Shown here piece after piece: positions 36,334 to 44,751 of a DNA stretch of 64,000 bases (position 1 is the stretch's first letter; the number at the start of each line of letters is the position of its first letter). The position numbers and the translations under genes are program-made. The DNA is taken from NCBI RefSeq assembly GCF_016722925.1, contig NZ_JAEQNC010000003.1, forward strand, positions 372,001-436,000, read 5' to 3'. The notes under the pieces are model-generated. The model had not been told where the DNA came from and searched no databases. It saw nothing but the letters and a program-made list of their open reading frames with translations. Source of the stretch: Phytoamicus setariae. GTDB taxonomy: Bacteria > Pseudomonadota > Alphaproteobacteria > Rhizobiales > Rhizobiaceae.

Positions 36334-36972
36334 CTAAAATTCAATGCTTCCGTCCGATAAAGCCGTTTCAAGCCGTTCGATCGCATCGGCAAGCTTTGAA
36401 TCGATGACATGCAGATACTCGGTCCAGTCGCTCACATGCTTGAGCTCGGCCTTGCCGTCGGAGATACCGCGAAGCCCGATCAGCGGAATGCCGAACGCCA
36501 TGCAGGCGCGCAAAACCGAAAATGTCTCCATGTCCACCATGTCGGCGGCGATGCCATCATAGCCAGAGCCAGAGACAATATTGGCGCCCGTCGAAATGCT
36601 GGCTTCAGGGATTCCCGGAATTCTCAGCTTGAGCGGCACCGTGACCGGCAGGTCCAGAAACGGGGTCGCACCTTTCTGAAAACCCAAGGGCGAAGCATCC
36701 ATGTCGCGATATTCAACTGAGCTCGCCTGATAGAGCCCGGCCTGCTCCAGGCGCGCCGAACCGGCGGATCCGAGCGAGACGACAAGGTCGGGCATTTGGC
36801 CGTCACGCTCAAGCACCGTCAGAAACCGCGTCAGTTGGACGGCCGCCTCGACCGGTCCGACGCCGGTCATCAGCGGGTTGATGACCGCTTGCAGCCTCGG
36901 CCCGTACTCGGCCTCGGCGGCCATGACGAACAGTACGGCCTTGCCGCCGATCATCTTCAATCGGTCGCTCAT
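36334..36972 (-). CDS. MTA/SAH nucleosidase-like phosphorylase-superfamily protein
   Basis: A 212-residue PNP/UDP-family protein: KAVLFVMAAEAEYGPRL at the N-terminus, LMTGVGPVEAAVQLTRFL, LVVSLGSAGSARLEQAGLYQ, and the nucleoside-binding DMVDMETFSVLRACMAFGIPLIGLRGISDGK. The closest functional type is 5'-methylthioadenosine/S-adenosylhomocysteine nucleosidase. It is slightly shorter than E. coli Pfs. Its start overlaps the PaaI thioesterase stop by 4 bases. Confidence 0.85.
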   Translation of the reverse strand: MSDRLKMIGGKAVLFVMAAEAEYGPRLQAVINPLMTGVGPVEAAVQLTRFLTVLERDGQMPDLVVSLGSAGSARLEQAGLYQASSVEYRDMDASPLGFQKGATPFLDLPVTVPLKLRIPGIPEASISTGANIVSGSGYDGIAADMVDMETFSVLRACMAFGIPLIGLRGISDGKAELKHVSDWTEYLHVIDSKLADAIERLETALSDGSIEF

Positions 36973-37418
36973 CCGGAAATCCCTTCGCGGCCGCGAATGG
37001 CCATCTTGGTCCCCGTCATCGAGGCGATCAACTTGGCCGGCCCGTCGCCGATCGCATAGGCGCGGCCGTCGGCGACGATGATGTTCGAACCCGGCTTAGT
37101 GATCTCGCCACGGAAAAGAAACCGGTCGCCTTTGCCCGGCGACATCAGGTTGACCTTGAATTCGATGGTCAGGATAGAAACATCGGCATCGATCATCGTA
37201 TAGGCGGCATAAGTGCAAGCGGAATCCAGCGCCGCGGCTATCACGCCGGCATGCAGGAAGCCGTGCTGCTGGGTCAGCGCCACGTTGTAAGGCAGCTCGA
37301 TTTCGACAATGCCTTGCTGGATACGGGTAAGCTCGGCTCCGATTAGCGTCATCGCGCCCTGATGGGCGAAGGATGCTTCGATTCGCTCGCGGAAATTGCC
37401 GGTTGGATGGTCTTGCAT
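36969..37418 (-). CDS. PaaI-family hotdog thioesterase
   Basis: A 149-residue hotdog-fold protein with the PaaI pattern: LPYNVALTQQHGFLHAGVIAAALDSACTYAAYTM, then SILTIEFKVNLMSPGKGDRFLFRGEI and IIVADGRAYAI. Such proteins hydrolyse acyl- or phenylacetyl-CoA thioesters. ATG 37418 was chosen over 37469 because it leaves a natural start (MQDHPTGNFRERIEASF). It is translationally coupled to the nucleosidase gene. Confidence 0.88.
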   Translation of the reverse strand: MQDHPTGNFRERIEASFAHQGAMTLIGAELTRIQQGIVEIELPYNVALTQQHGFLHAGVIAAALDSACTYAAYTMIDADVSILTIEFKVNLMSPGKGDRFLFRGEITKPGSNIIVADGRAYAIGDGPAKLIASMTGTKMAIRGREGISG

Positions 37419-37589
37419 GAGTATTCCTTTCGCACCTGCGAAACTGCCATCACTGCCCGCCCTGCACAAGCATCATTGCAGGCATGCGACAAGATAATTT
37501 ACGGAGAACCGTATCGCCGGCATCCGGGCTTGCCATATGCAGCGAGAGGCGTATGAGCGCCGTTCGTATCTTTGATTGCGGAAAAACCG

Positions 37590-38540
37590 ATGCTAGCCAC
37601 CGCCCAGAATGTCCTGCCGGTTTTTCTGATGATATTCGCCGGCTGGCTGATCGTCGCATCCGGTTACCTGCGACCGCAGGCAGGTGACGCGCTTTCGGAT
37701 TTCGTCTTCAAGGTGGCTGTGCCCGTGCTACTGTTCAAGACGCTTGCCGAGGCTGATTTTCACGGGGCATTTCCCGTGCGCCTGTGGATCGCCTACTTCT
37801 CGGGCGTGGCGATCACCTGGGCGGTTGCCTACCTGCTGGCGAACCGGATCTTCAGGACGGACCATCGGACCGCCACGGTCACCGGTGTTTCGTCGGCTTT
37901 CGCAAACACGGTTTTCATCGGCCTGCCGTTGGTCGAGCGTACTGTTGGGCCCAACGGACTGGTGGCGCTTTCCGTTCTCATCGCCGTCCATTTGCCTGTG
38001 ATGATGATCGCGAGCACGCTGATGATCGAGCGGGCGGAAAGCCGCGACACCGGCAAGGCGCCTGGCAACCACTTGGCCCTTCTCAGGTCGCTCGGTCGCA
38101 ATCTCAGGCGCAACCCGTTGGTATTCGGCATTGTCGGCGGTGGCCTCTGGCATCTGACAGGTTGGCCGTTGGCCGGCGTGCCCGGGATACTGGCGCAGCA
38201 ATTGTCGCAAATCGCCGGGCCAGCAGCCTTGTTGTCGCTGGGGATGGCGATGCGGCGCTATGGCTTTTCAGGCAACGTCGCGATCGCCCTGACCGCATCC
38301 GCGCTCAAACTGCTGCTTTTGCCGGCGGCCGTACTGGTGTTTGCGACTGTGCTGGGGCTCAGCCCCGATTGGCGTGCCGCGCTCGTGCTGATCGCGGCCG
38401 TGCCGACCGGGGTCAATGCCTGGCTGATCGCTGTCCAGTTCAAGAGCGCCGAGGCGCTGGCGGCATCGGCCATCACGCTGACCACCGGCCTGGGCGTGGT
38501 CAGCGTAACCTTCTGGGCATGGATCGTCAGCAGGCTCTAA
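37590..38540 (+). CDS. AEC-family (auxin efflux carrier-type) transporter
   Basis: A 316-residue membrane protein with about ten hydrophobic spans in two inverted halves, including VLPVFLMIFAGWLIVASGYL at the start and ALKLLLLPAAVLVFATVLGL in the second half, and the AEC signature in AFANTVFIGLPLVERTVGPNGL. The family exports or imports organic anions such as malonate or auxin. A TTG at 37572 is in frame, but ATG 37590 with a nearby GGAAAA is preferred. It is convergent with the GST gene, the stops overlapping. Confidence 0.87.
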   Translation: MLATAQNVLPVFLMIFAGWLIVASGYLRPQAGDALSDFVFKVAVPVLLFKTLAEADFHGAFPVRLWIAYFSGVAITWAVAYLLANRIFRTDHRTATVTGVSSAFANTVFIGLPLVERTVGPNGLVALSVLIAVHLPVMMIASTLMIERAESRDTGKAPGNHLALLRSLGRNLRRNPLVFGIVGGGLWHLTGWPLAGVPGILAQQLSQIAGPAALLSLGMAMRRYGFSGNVAIALTASALKLLLLPAAVLVFATVLGLSPDWRAALVLIAAVPTGVNAWLIAVQFKSAEALAASAITLTTGLGVVSVTFWAWIVSRL

Positions 38541-39220
38541 CCCTGGGGAAGGTAGAAGCGCTCCGAAAGCGTTTCCCGATAGGGATAATATTGGAAATAG
38601 GGGCCGGCTTCGTCAATCGTCCGCGCCACAGATGCGCGCTCAAGGAGGCGTTCAAAGTAGGACGCGAGATTGCGGTGGGATCGGCCGTACGGCTCAAGCG
38701 TGACGGCGAAGAACAGCGCCGGCAGCGCCGCGCAATCAGCCATGCTGAACGCCTCGCCCGCCGCCCATTGGCGCCCTGCGAGCTGATGTTCGGCCATGTC
38801 GTAGGCAGTCCTCAGCGTTTCCCGCGCTTCCTTGACACCAAATGGGTCGCTCTTTCCTTCCGGTCGCAAGCGATCCAAAACGATCTTCTGCATCGGTACG
38901 CTGACATAGAGATCGAAAAAGCGGTCCCAGAGCCGCACTTCAAGGACGGCATCCGCATCTTTTGGGATCAGCGGCGAAGGCCCGGGATACATCTGGTGCA
39001 GGTATTCGATAATGATGCTGGTTTCCGCCACCACGCGACCATTGGCCGTGTCTTCCAGCACAGGAATCTTGCCGACTGGCCACCTCTCGAATAGGCCGGC
39101 GCTTGCCTCCGGATCGGCCAGATTCACGACACGCCCCTCAAAAGGCGTGTCATTTTCATAAAGTGCGATCAGCACCTTATGACAGAACGAAGCGAGCGGA
39201 TGGAGATAAAGGATAAGCAT
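38537..39220 (-). CDS. glutathione S-transferase family protein
   Basis: A 227-residue protein with an N-terminal thioredoxin-like domain (MLILYLHPLASFCHKVLIALYENDTPFEGRVV, cis-Pro region GKIPVLEDTANGRVVAETSIIIEYL) and an all-helical C-terminal domain (QWAAGEAFSMADCAALPALFF). The ESxxI glutathione-binding motif appears as ETSII. The substrate is unknown. ATG 39220 was chosen over the longer frame. It lies 28 bases downstream of ptsN on the same strand. Confidence 0.9.
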   Translation of the reverse strand: MLILYLHPLASFCHKVLIALYENDTPFEGRVVNLADPEASAGLFERWPVGKIPVLEDTANGRVVAETSIIIEYLHQMYPGPSPLIPKDADAVLEVRLWDRFFDLYVSVPMQKIVLDRLRPEGKSDPFGVKEARETLRTAYDMAEHQLAGRQWAAGEAFSMADCAALPALFFAVTLEPYGRSHRNLASYFERLLERASVARTIDEAGPYFQYYPYRETLSERFYLPQG

Positions 39221-39248
39221 CGCAAATTCCCCCCGCCCTGTTTTTTCC

Positions 39249-39713
39249 CTACGCGGCGTTCGATGCCTGCTCCTGATTGAGGCACGCATCAATTGCGGAG
39301 ACCGATTCAGACGATCGTAGCCGCGCTACGAGATCCTGGTCGCGCAGCACGCGGGCGATGCGTGACAGCGCCTTGAGATGGTCCGCACCCGCCCCTTCCG
39401 GAGCGAGCAGCATGAAAACAATATCAACTGGCTGGTCGTCCAGCGCCTCAAAGTCCACGGGAGTCTCAAGGCGCGCAAAAACACCGGTAATCCGGTCGAG
39501 CGTCTTCAGCTTTCCATGCGGAATTGCGATACCGCCGCCTACACCGGTGGAACCGAGCTTTTCGCGCTGGAGCACGACCTCGAAAATATCACGTTCGGGA
39601 ATGCCGGTGATCTTGGACGCACATGTCGCAAGCTCCATCAGAAGCTGCTTCTTGGACTGCACGCGGAGTGCCGGAAGAATTCCTTCCGGATGCAAAATAT
39701 CCGCCAAAGCCAT
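39249..39713 (-). CDS. ptsN: nitrogen-regulatory PTS EIIA protein
   Basis: A 154-residue EIIA-Ntr with the phosphorylated His in GVGGGIAIPHGKLKTLDR and the family end (LSRIARVLRDQDLVARLRS). It receives phosphate from NPr and regulates targets such as potassium transport and, in alphaproteobacteria, polyhydroxybutyrate and stringent-response functions. It is downstream of hpf and rpoN, the classical rpoN cluster order. Confidence 0.95.
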   Translation of the reverse strand: MALADILHPEGILPALRVQSKKQLLMELATCASKITGIPERDIFEVVLQREKLGSTGVGGGIAIPHGKLKTLDRITGVFARLETPVDFEALDDQPVDIVFMLLAPEGAGADHLKALSRIARVLRDQDLVARLRSSESVSAIDACLNQEQASNAA

Positions 39714-39790
39714 TCATATTGTCCTTTTTAGGCTTGGTATCGTCGAGCTGGCGCTTTCGCCAGCCCGTTTTCGTTGTGGCAGAGTATCCA

Positions 39791-40363
39791 TCAGGCCTTC
39801 ATGTTGGCCGAATCGATCCATCCGATATTGCCGTCATTCCTGCGATAGACGATGTTGAGCTCCGAAGAGCCTGGCTTACGAAACATCAGGACCGGTTCGT
39901 CTGTCATATCGAGCGCCATCACAGCCGTGGCAACCGACATGGTCCCCAGTTTCTTGGTGGTTTCCGCAACAATGACCGGCGCGAAATCCGCTTCGATCTC
40001 ATGATCCTCATCGACCGCAGCATCAAACACCGAGTAAGCAATTTCGGATCCCGAACGGCTCTCGCCATGATGGTGATCGCGAAGCTTGCGCTTGTAGCGG
40101 CGCAAACGCTTTTCAATTCTTTCGAGGGCGGAATCGAATGCCAGCTGAGGGTCATTCGCGCGGCCTTCGGCATGCAGATTGGCACCGGAATCAAGATGGA
40201 TCTTGCAATCGGCGTTGAATCGAGCCCCCTCCTTCTCCACGAGAACCTGGCTTGAAAAACCACCGTCGAAATATTTAGCTATGGCGTCGTTGATGTTGCC
40301 CGTAATACGGGTTCTGAACGAGTCGCCGATATCCATTTGCTTGCCGGTCACACGAACACTCAT
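39791..40363 (-). CDS. hpf: ribosome hibernation promoting factor, long form
   Basis: A 190-residue long-form HPF: an N-terminal RaiA/YfiA domain (about residues 1-105, VTGKQMDIGDSFRTRITGNINDAIAKYF) and a C-terminal dimerisation domain (about 130-188, VFDAAVDEDHE, then DMTDEPVLMFRKPGSSELNIVYRRNDGNIGWID). Long HPF drives 100S ribosome dimers in stationary phase. It lies between rpoN and ptsN, with a 390-base leader that contains two hairpins. Confidence 0.95.
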   Translation of the reverse strand: MSVRVTGKQMDIGDSFRTRITGNINDAIAKYFDGGFSSQVLVEKEGARFNADCKIHLDSGANLHAEGRANDPQLAFDSALERIEKRLRRYKRKLRDHHHGESRSGSEIAYSVFDAAVDEDHEIEADFAPVIVAETTKKLGTMSVATAVMALDMTDEPVLMFRKPGSSELNIVYRRNDGNIGWIDSANMKA

Positions 40364-40753
40364 GGTGTTATCCTTCCTGCATTCAACGTTTTAAAAGCCC
40401 GCACTGAAACTGACTTCTCCGGACGGGCTTCTGCTACCGGAAAAGTCTCCGCGACCGCGCAAGCAAGACAGACTTTTCCGGAACTGGGTACCGTAAATTG
40501 GCGGCCGACCCCGGTTGTTCCCCGACGCAATCGCAAACTATCGAAATGCAGCTTATTCCAACCCGGTCATTCATCCAAGCGTTTCTGTTTGCAGTCCCCA
40601 TCTCATGAAGGCCCACGACCTCACCGACCAGAAACAGCGCATATGGCGGCGGGCTTCTAGCTCTGGCTCCCGGCAGAGTCAAGGGCCCTACGGAAACCGT
40701 GGTCTAGAACCGCTCGCAATACAAACTCCGATTGTCCCGGAAATACCGGAAAA
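40364..40753 (-). promoter_or_regulatory. rpoN-hpf intergenic region with two hairpins
   Basis: This 390-base gap has no convincing gene. On the minus strand, two hairpins lie just before hpf: a perfect 12-bp inverted repeat CCGGAAAAGTCT / AGACTTTTCCGG at 40437-40448 and 40470-40481, then GAAGCCCG / CGGGCTTTT at 40393-40430. The second has a short T-run and could end the rpoN transcript or act as an attenuator, since it ends about 30 bases before the hpf ATG. I see no -24/-12 sigma-54 promoter here. Confidence 0.5.
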
Positions 40754-42346
40754 TCAGGCTTCGCAGAAACCCGATACCTTTGACAGAGCACGTTTTTCGC
40801 GTCTTCGTTGCACTGAGGAAGGGATGTTCATCGCCTCGCGATATTTAGCGACGGTACGGCGGGCAATTTCTACACCGCCGCGCTTGAGGCTTTCGACGAT
40901 GTCGTCGTCCGACAGCACGGCATCCGCAGTTTCACTGGCGATCATCGCCCGGATCCTGTGCCGAACCGATTCCGCTGAATGTGCATCACCGCCCTCAGCC
41001 GAGGCGATCGACACCGTAAAGAAGTACTTGAGCTCGAACAGGCCGCGCGGCGTCAGCATGTATTTGTTCGACGTCACCCTGCTGACGGTCGATTCATGCA
41101 TCTTGATCGCCTCGGCCACCGTTTTCAGGTTGAGAGGGCGCAAATGCTCAATACCCTGCGCGAAGAAGGCATCCTGCTGACGAACGATTTCACTCGCAAC
41201 TTTCATGATCGTGCGTGCGCGCTGGTCGAGGCTCCGCGTCAGCCAACTGGCGCTCTGCATGCAATCGCTCAGGAAGGCCTGGTCTTCGGAGCCCTTGCCA
41301 AGGCTGCGGGAGATTTTCTCGTAGTACTGTTGATTGACCAGCACCCTCGGCAAGGTTTGAGGATTGAGCTCGACAGTCCAGCCGCCATCTGCGGCAGCCG
41401 AGACAAGGACGTCCGGAACGATGGATTCAGAAGGCGACGTATCGTACGCACTGCCGGGCTTGGGATCGAGCGCGCGGATTTCACCCAGCATTTCGATGAG
41501 ATCTTCTTCATCGACGCCGCAAATGCGTTTTAGTGCAGCAAAATCACGCTTGGCGAGCAGATCGAGATTGGCAAGCAGCGCCTGCATCGCGGGGTCCAGC
41601 CTGTCTTTGAGCCGCAACTGGATCGCCAGGCATTCGCTGAGCGAGCGAGCAAACACGCCGGGCGGATCCAACTGCTGCAATTTCGCAAGAACGGCGGCCA
41701 CGGCCTGCTCACTGACGCCAAGACGCACTGCGAGGTCGTCCAGCTCGTGCTGAATGTAACCGGCTTCATCCAACTGATCGGTGAGATGACGCGCGATCAG
41801 GCGTTCGACATCGCTCGGCAACACAAAGGGAATCTGCTGCGCAAGATGTTCCTTCAAGGTCACCTGGCCGGCGACGAAATCATCCAGGTCGTAGGCATCG
41901 CCGCTCTCGCCCAGACTTCCCGGCATAGACTTCCATTGCTGAAGAAGCTCGGGCGCATCGGCGCGGCGCGGGCCGCCATCGTCCTGAAAGACGTTATCGA
42001 AGCCGGTGTCCAGCACATCCGATAGTCGTTCCGCATGCGTATCGGAGTAGGCAGCGAAATCCCCGCCTTCGAAACCTTCGCTAGCCACATGCTGAGACGG
42101 GGTTTCATCGCCGCCGGCGTGATGATCGCCCTCGCGCGGGCTGCCATCCTGCGGTTGGGAGAAATCGCCTGCACCATCGTCCTGGCCGGATGCCAATTCG
42201 AGCAAGGGATTCTTTTCAACTTCCTGCGCAATAAACTGATTGAGCTCGAGAAATGTCATCTGCAACAGCTGAATCGACTGCATCAGCTGCGGGGTCATCA
42301 CTAGCGACTGGGATTGCCGGAGAAAAAGGCTTGCAGACAAGGCCAT
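40754..42346 (-). CDS. rpoN: RNA polymerase sigma-54 factor
   Basis: A 530-residue sigma-54. The glutamine-rich region I is at the N-terminus (ASLFLRQSQSLVMTPQLMQSIQLLQMTFLELNQFIAQEVEKNPLLEL), an acidic region II spans about residues 50-140, and the RpoN box (ARRTVAKYREAMNIPSSVQRR) closes the C-terminus. It directs polymerase to -24/-12 promoters under enhancer-binding activators, including nitrogen regulation. It follows lptB on the minus strand. Confidence 0.97.
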   Translation of the reverse strand: MALSASLFLRQSQSLVMTPQLMQSIQLLQMTFLELNQFIAQEVEKNPLLELASGQDDGAGDFSQPQDGSPREGDHHAGGDETPSQHVASEGFEGGDFAAYSDTHAERLSDVLDTGFDNVFQDDGGPRRADAPELLQQWKSMPGSLGESGDAYDLDDFVAGQVTLKEHLAQQIPFVLPSDVERLIARHLTDQLDEAGYIQHELDDLAVRLGVSEQAVAAVLAKLQQLDPPGVFARSLSECLAIQLRLKDRLDPAMQALLANLDLLAKRDFAALKRICGVDEEDLIEMLGEIRALDPKPGSAYDTSPSESIVPDVLVSAAADGGWTVELNPQTLPRVLVNQQYYEKISRSLGKGSEDQAFLSDCMQSASWLTRSLDQRARTIMKVASEIVRQQDAFFAQGIEHLRPLNLKTVAEAIKMHESTVSRVTSNKYMLTPRGLFELKYFFTVSIASAEGGDAHSAESVRHRIRAMIASETADAVLSDDDIVESLKRGGVEIARRTVAKYREAMNIPSSVQRRREKRALSKVSGFCEA

Positions 42347-42354
42347 GGCGAACG

Positions 42355-42478
42355 CAACACTCCCTAACCCAGCAAGAATTCCGGGCCCGGTGACGTTCCG
42401 GAAAGCGAAAATCTAAAACTGGCCCGAAAATTGCTTAGATTCACGACCGGGTCAAGCCTTGTTTGAAAGGGAGTGTTG
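42355..42478. repeat. spaced inverted repeat in the lptB-rpoN gap
   Basis: CAACACTCCCT at 42355-42365 and its exact reverse complement AGGGAGTGTTG at 42468-42478 enclose about 100 bases in front of rpoN. The region lies just upstream of the rpoN start on the minus strand and would contain its promoter or leader. Function is unknown. Confidence 0.55.
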
Positions 42479-42523
42479 AAACGGCGAAAATAGCCCGCCC
42501 CCGGAACCGGCAATCTTGCGGCC

Positions 42524-43330
42524 TCAGAGACTAAAATCCTCGCCTAGGTAGAGACGACGCACATCCGGGTTGCTGACGATATCGGCGGCCCGACCATGCG
42601 TCAGCACCTCGCCTGCGTGAATGATGTAAGCGCGATCGATCAAGCCCAAGGTCTCGCGCACATTATGGTCGGTGATCAATACGCCGATGCCGCGGCGCGT
42701 CAGGTGACGAACGAGATTCTGGATATCGGCGACCGAGATCGGGTCGACGCCGGCAAAAGGTTCGTCCAGCAGCATGAAGGCCGGATCGCTCGCCAGCGCC
42801 CGGGCAATTTCCAGCCGCCGGCGCTCGCCACCCGAAAGAGCCACCGCCGGCGACGTTTTCAGGTGGGTGATGGCAAATTCTTCAAGCAGCGACTCGAGCT
42901 TTTCCTCAAGGGCCCTCTTTTCTTTGGTGCGGACTTCGAGCACGGCGCGAAGGTTCTGCTCGACTGTCAGTCCGCGAAAGATCGAGGCTTCCTGGGGAAG
43001 GTATCCCACGCCCAACCGCGCCCGCTGGTACATCGGCATCCAGGTGACGTCGTTGCCGTCGATCTCGATGTGCCCCTGATCGACCGGAATGAGACCGGTG
43101 ATCATATAAAAGCAGGTGGTCTTGCCAGCGCCATTCGGGCCGAGCAAGCCGACGGCCTCGCCGCGCCGCACGACAAGCGAGACGCCATTGACCACGCGCC
43201 GCCCGCTGTAGGTCTTGGTGATCCCGCGCGCGATCAGCGTGCCCTCGTAGCGCGCCTTGTTGGCGGCATCCTGTTCGGACAGCGCTTTGGCGTCCTTCTC
43301 GATGACTTTTGTAATGAAGGGAATTTTCAA
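42524..43330 (-). CDS. lptB: LPS export ABC transporter ATP-binding protein
   Basis: A 268-residue ABC ATPase with Walker A GPNGAGKTT, signature LSGGERRRLEIARAL, Walker B FMLLDEPFAGVDP and the LptB block GYLPQEASIFRGLTVEQNL. It has an N-terminal extension of about 25 residues before the usual LptB start. LptB powers LptFG to lift LPS from the inner membrane onto the LptA bridge. It lies 13 bases downstream of lptA and upstream of rpoN. Confidence 0.96.
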   Translation of the reverse strand: MKIPFITKVIEKDAKALSEQDAANKARYEGTLIARGITKTYSGRRVVNGVSLVVRRGEAVGLLGPNGAGKTTCFYMITGLIPVDQGHIEIDGNDVTWMPMYQRARLGVGYLPQEASIFRGLTVEQNLRAVLEVRTKEKRALEEKLESLLEEFAITHLKTSPAVALSGGERRRLEIARALASDPAFMLLDEPFAGVDPISVADIQNLVRHLTRRGIGVLITDHNVRETLGLIDRAYIIHAGEVLTHGRAADIVSNPDVRRLYLGEDFSL

Positions 43331-43343
43331 GGTCTTGCCGGGA

Positions 43344-43886
43344 TCAGTTGGTCTTGCGGGACTTCGGATCGATCAGGATCTTTACGCGCGCACCGCAACT
43401 GTCGAGTTTTGCCTGCCCGTTTTTCATCTGAACCGTGAGCTTGCAGCCGGTGAAGACATTGTTTCCGTCCGCCAGCACAACCTGCTTGCCCTCGAGCATA
43501 AGGATCTCGGTGCGCATATCGAACGAACCCTTGTCGCCACGGGCACTCTGGTCTGCTGAAACCAGGGATACCTTGCCGTCGACCTCGATGCGGTCGATAT
43601 CGGAGCCACCCTCGGCTATCTTGCCGGCATTGCCCTTGTAATAGACGATCATATGCTCGGACATCAGCGTCATGGTGCCTTGCACAACCTTGACATTGCC
43701 GTTGAACAGCGCCCGCTTTTCCTGTTCGCGAATTTCGAGGCTGTCGCTTTCGATCTGGATCGGCTTGTCGTTGGACAGCGCCAACCCCTTCATCTGGCTG
43801 GACTGTTCCTGTGCCTGGAGCGGGGAGATCGTCGTTGCGAACATGCCGGCCGCGGCCAGGCAAAAAGTAAATGGAATTAGCCTCAT
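43344..43886 (-). CDS. lptA: LPS transport periplasmic protein LptA
   Basis: A 180-residue OstA-domain protein with an N-terminal signal peptide (MRLIPFTFCLAAAGMFATTISPLQAQ, cleavage near residue 25) and the LptA pattern KPIQIESDSLEIREQEKRALFNGNVKVVQGTMTLMSEHMIVYYKG. It forms the periplasmic LPS bridge. The start overlaps the lptC stop by 4 bases. Confidence 0.94.
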   Translation of the reverse strand: MRLIPFTFCLAAAGMFATTISPLQAQEQSSQMKGLALSNDKPIQIESDSLEIREQEKRALFNGNVKVVQGTMTLMSEHMIVYYKGNAGKIAEGGSDIDRIEVDGKVSLVSADQSARGDKGSFDMRTEILMLEGKQVVLADGNNVFTGCKLTVQMKNGQAKLDSCGARVKILIDPKSRKTN

Positions 43887-44557
43887 GGCGTCGCTTGCCC
43901 CTGGTTTTCTTTCGTGCGGTAGGCGGCGGGATTGATCGTCACCAAGACATCGCCTTCGAAGAGGATTACCCTGCCCTTATCGGTTATCTTGAGACTCTTC
44001 GCAACAAGTGTTGAATCTTTTGCCTTCACTGCAACCGGCTGGAGTGTTTCCAACCGCCCCGCGTGCACATCGAGCCGTGCCGACTGGAAATCTACCACCA
44101 CGCCGGAAGACAACGTCACCACGAAGGGCTTGGTCAGATGCAGCTTGTCGGTAGAGCGGTCGAAATCCGCCGCCTGTGCCTTGACGCGCGCGACAAGATC
44201 GCCTCGGATCGGCACCGCAGCCTCGATATCCTCCAGCGTGATCGCATTGGGATTGATGATATCCTGAAGGGCGCGGCGGGCATTCATGAAGTAGCTGATG
44301 CCGTCTTCGTTGCGACCTGAAATGGCCGGCTTCTCCATCACCACCTTGCCATTCTCGATCTTGGCGCCGCCGATCGAAAGGTTGTCGGGAAAAATGGTAC
44401 GGACCCAGGAAACCGCCACGAAGCACAATGAGATGACGAGCGCGGCGATCGGCAACAGGATCTTCAGCCGGCGCACGCGCGCGGAATGCGACAGCGCCCT
44501 GCTATAAGCGGTCGCCGCTCCCGTAGCCGGTATGATCGTGCTGGCGCGGATATCCAT
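43883..44557 (-). CDS. lptC: LPS export system protein LptC
   Basis: A 224-residue LptC with one N-terminal membrane span (about residues 33-52, ILLPIAALVISLCFVAVSWV) and a periplasmic beta domain (ARVKAQAADFDRSTDKLHLTKPFVVTLSSGVVVDFQSARLDV). ATG 44557 (MDIRASTII) was chosen; a longer frame reaches 44608. It is first in lptC-lptA-lptB and divergent from sppA. Confidence 0.92.
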   Translation of the reverse strand: MDIRASTIIPATGAATAYSRALSHSARVRRLKILLPIAALVISLCFVAVSWVRTIFPDNLSIGGAKIENGKVVMEKPAISGRNEDGISYFMNARRALQDIINPNAITLEDIEAAVPIRGDLVARVKAQAADFDRSTDKLHLTKPFVVTLSSGVVVDFQSARLDVHAGRLETLQPVAVKAKDSTLVAKSLKITDKGRVILFEGDVLVTINPAAYRTKENQGQATP

Positions 44558-44751
44558 GTCATGTCCTGATGGTCGGCAAATTGCCTCGCAGACACATAGG
44601 CAAAACATGGCGGAAATACAATGTGCTGTGGCTGACTTTGCCGGATGCGTCCAGTTTTTGGCCAGAGCGCGGCCGATTCACGCGAGCAGTGTTTCATTCT
44701 GCACCGGACCGCGCTATTTGTGATCGCAATCAACAACGTGAGTTCCCTTCC

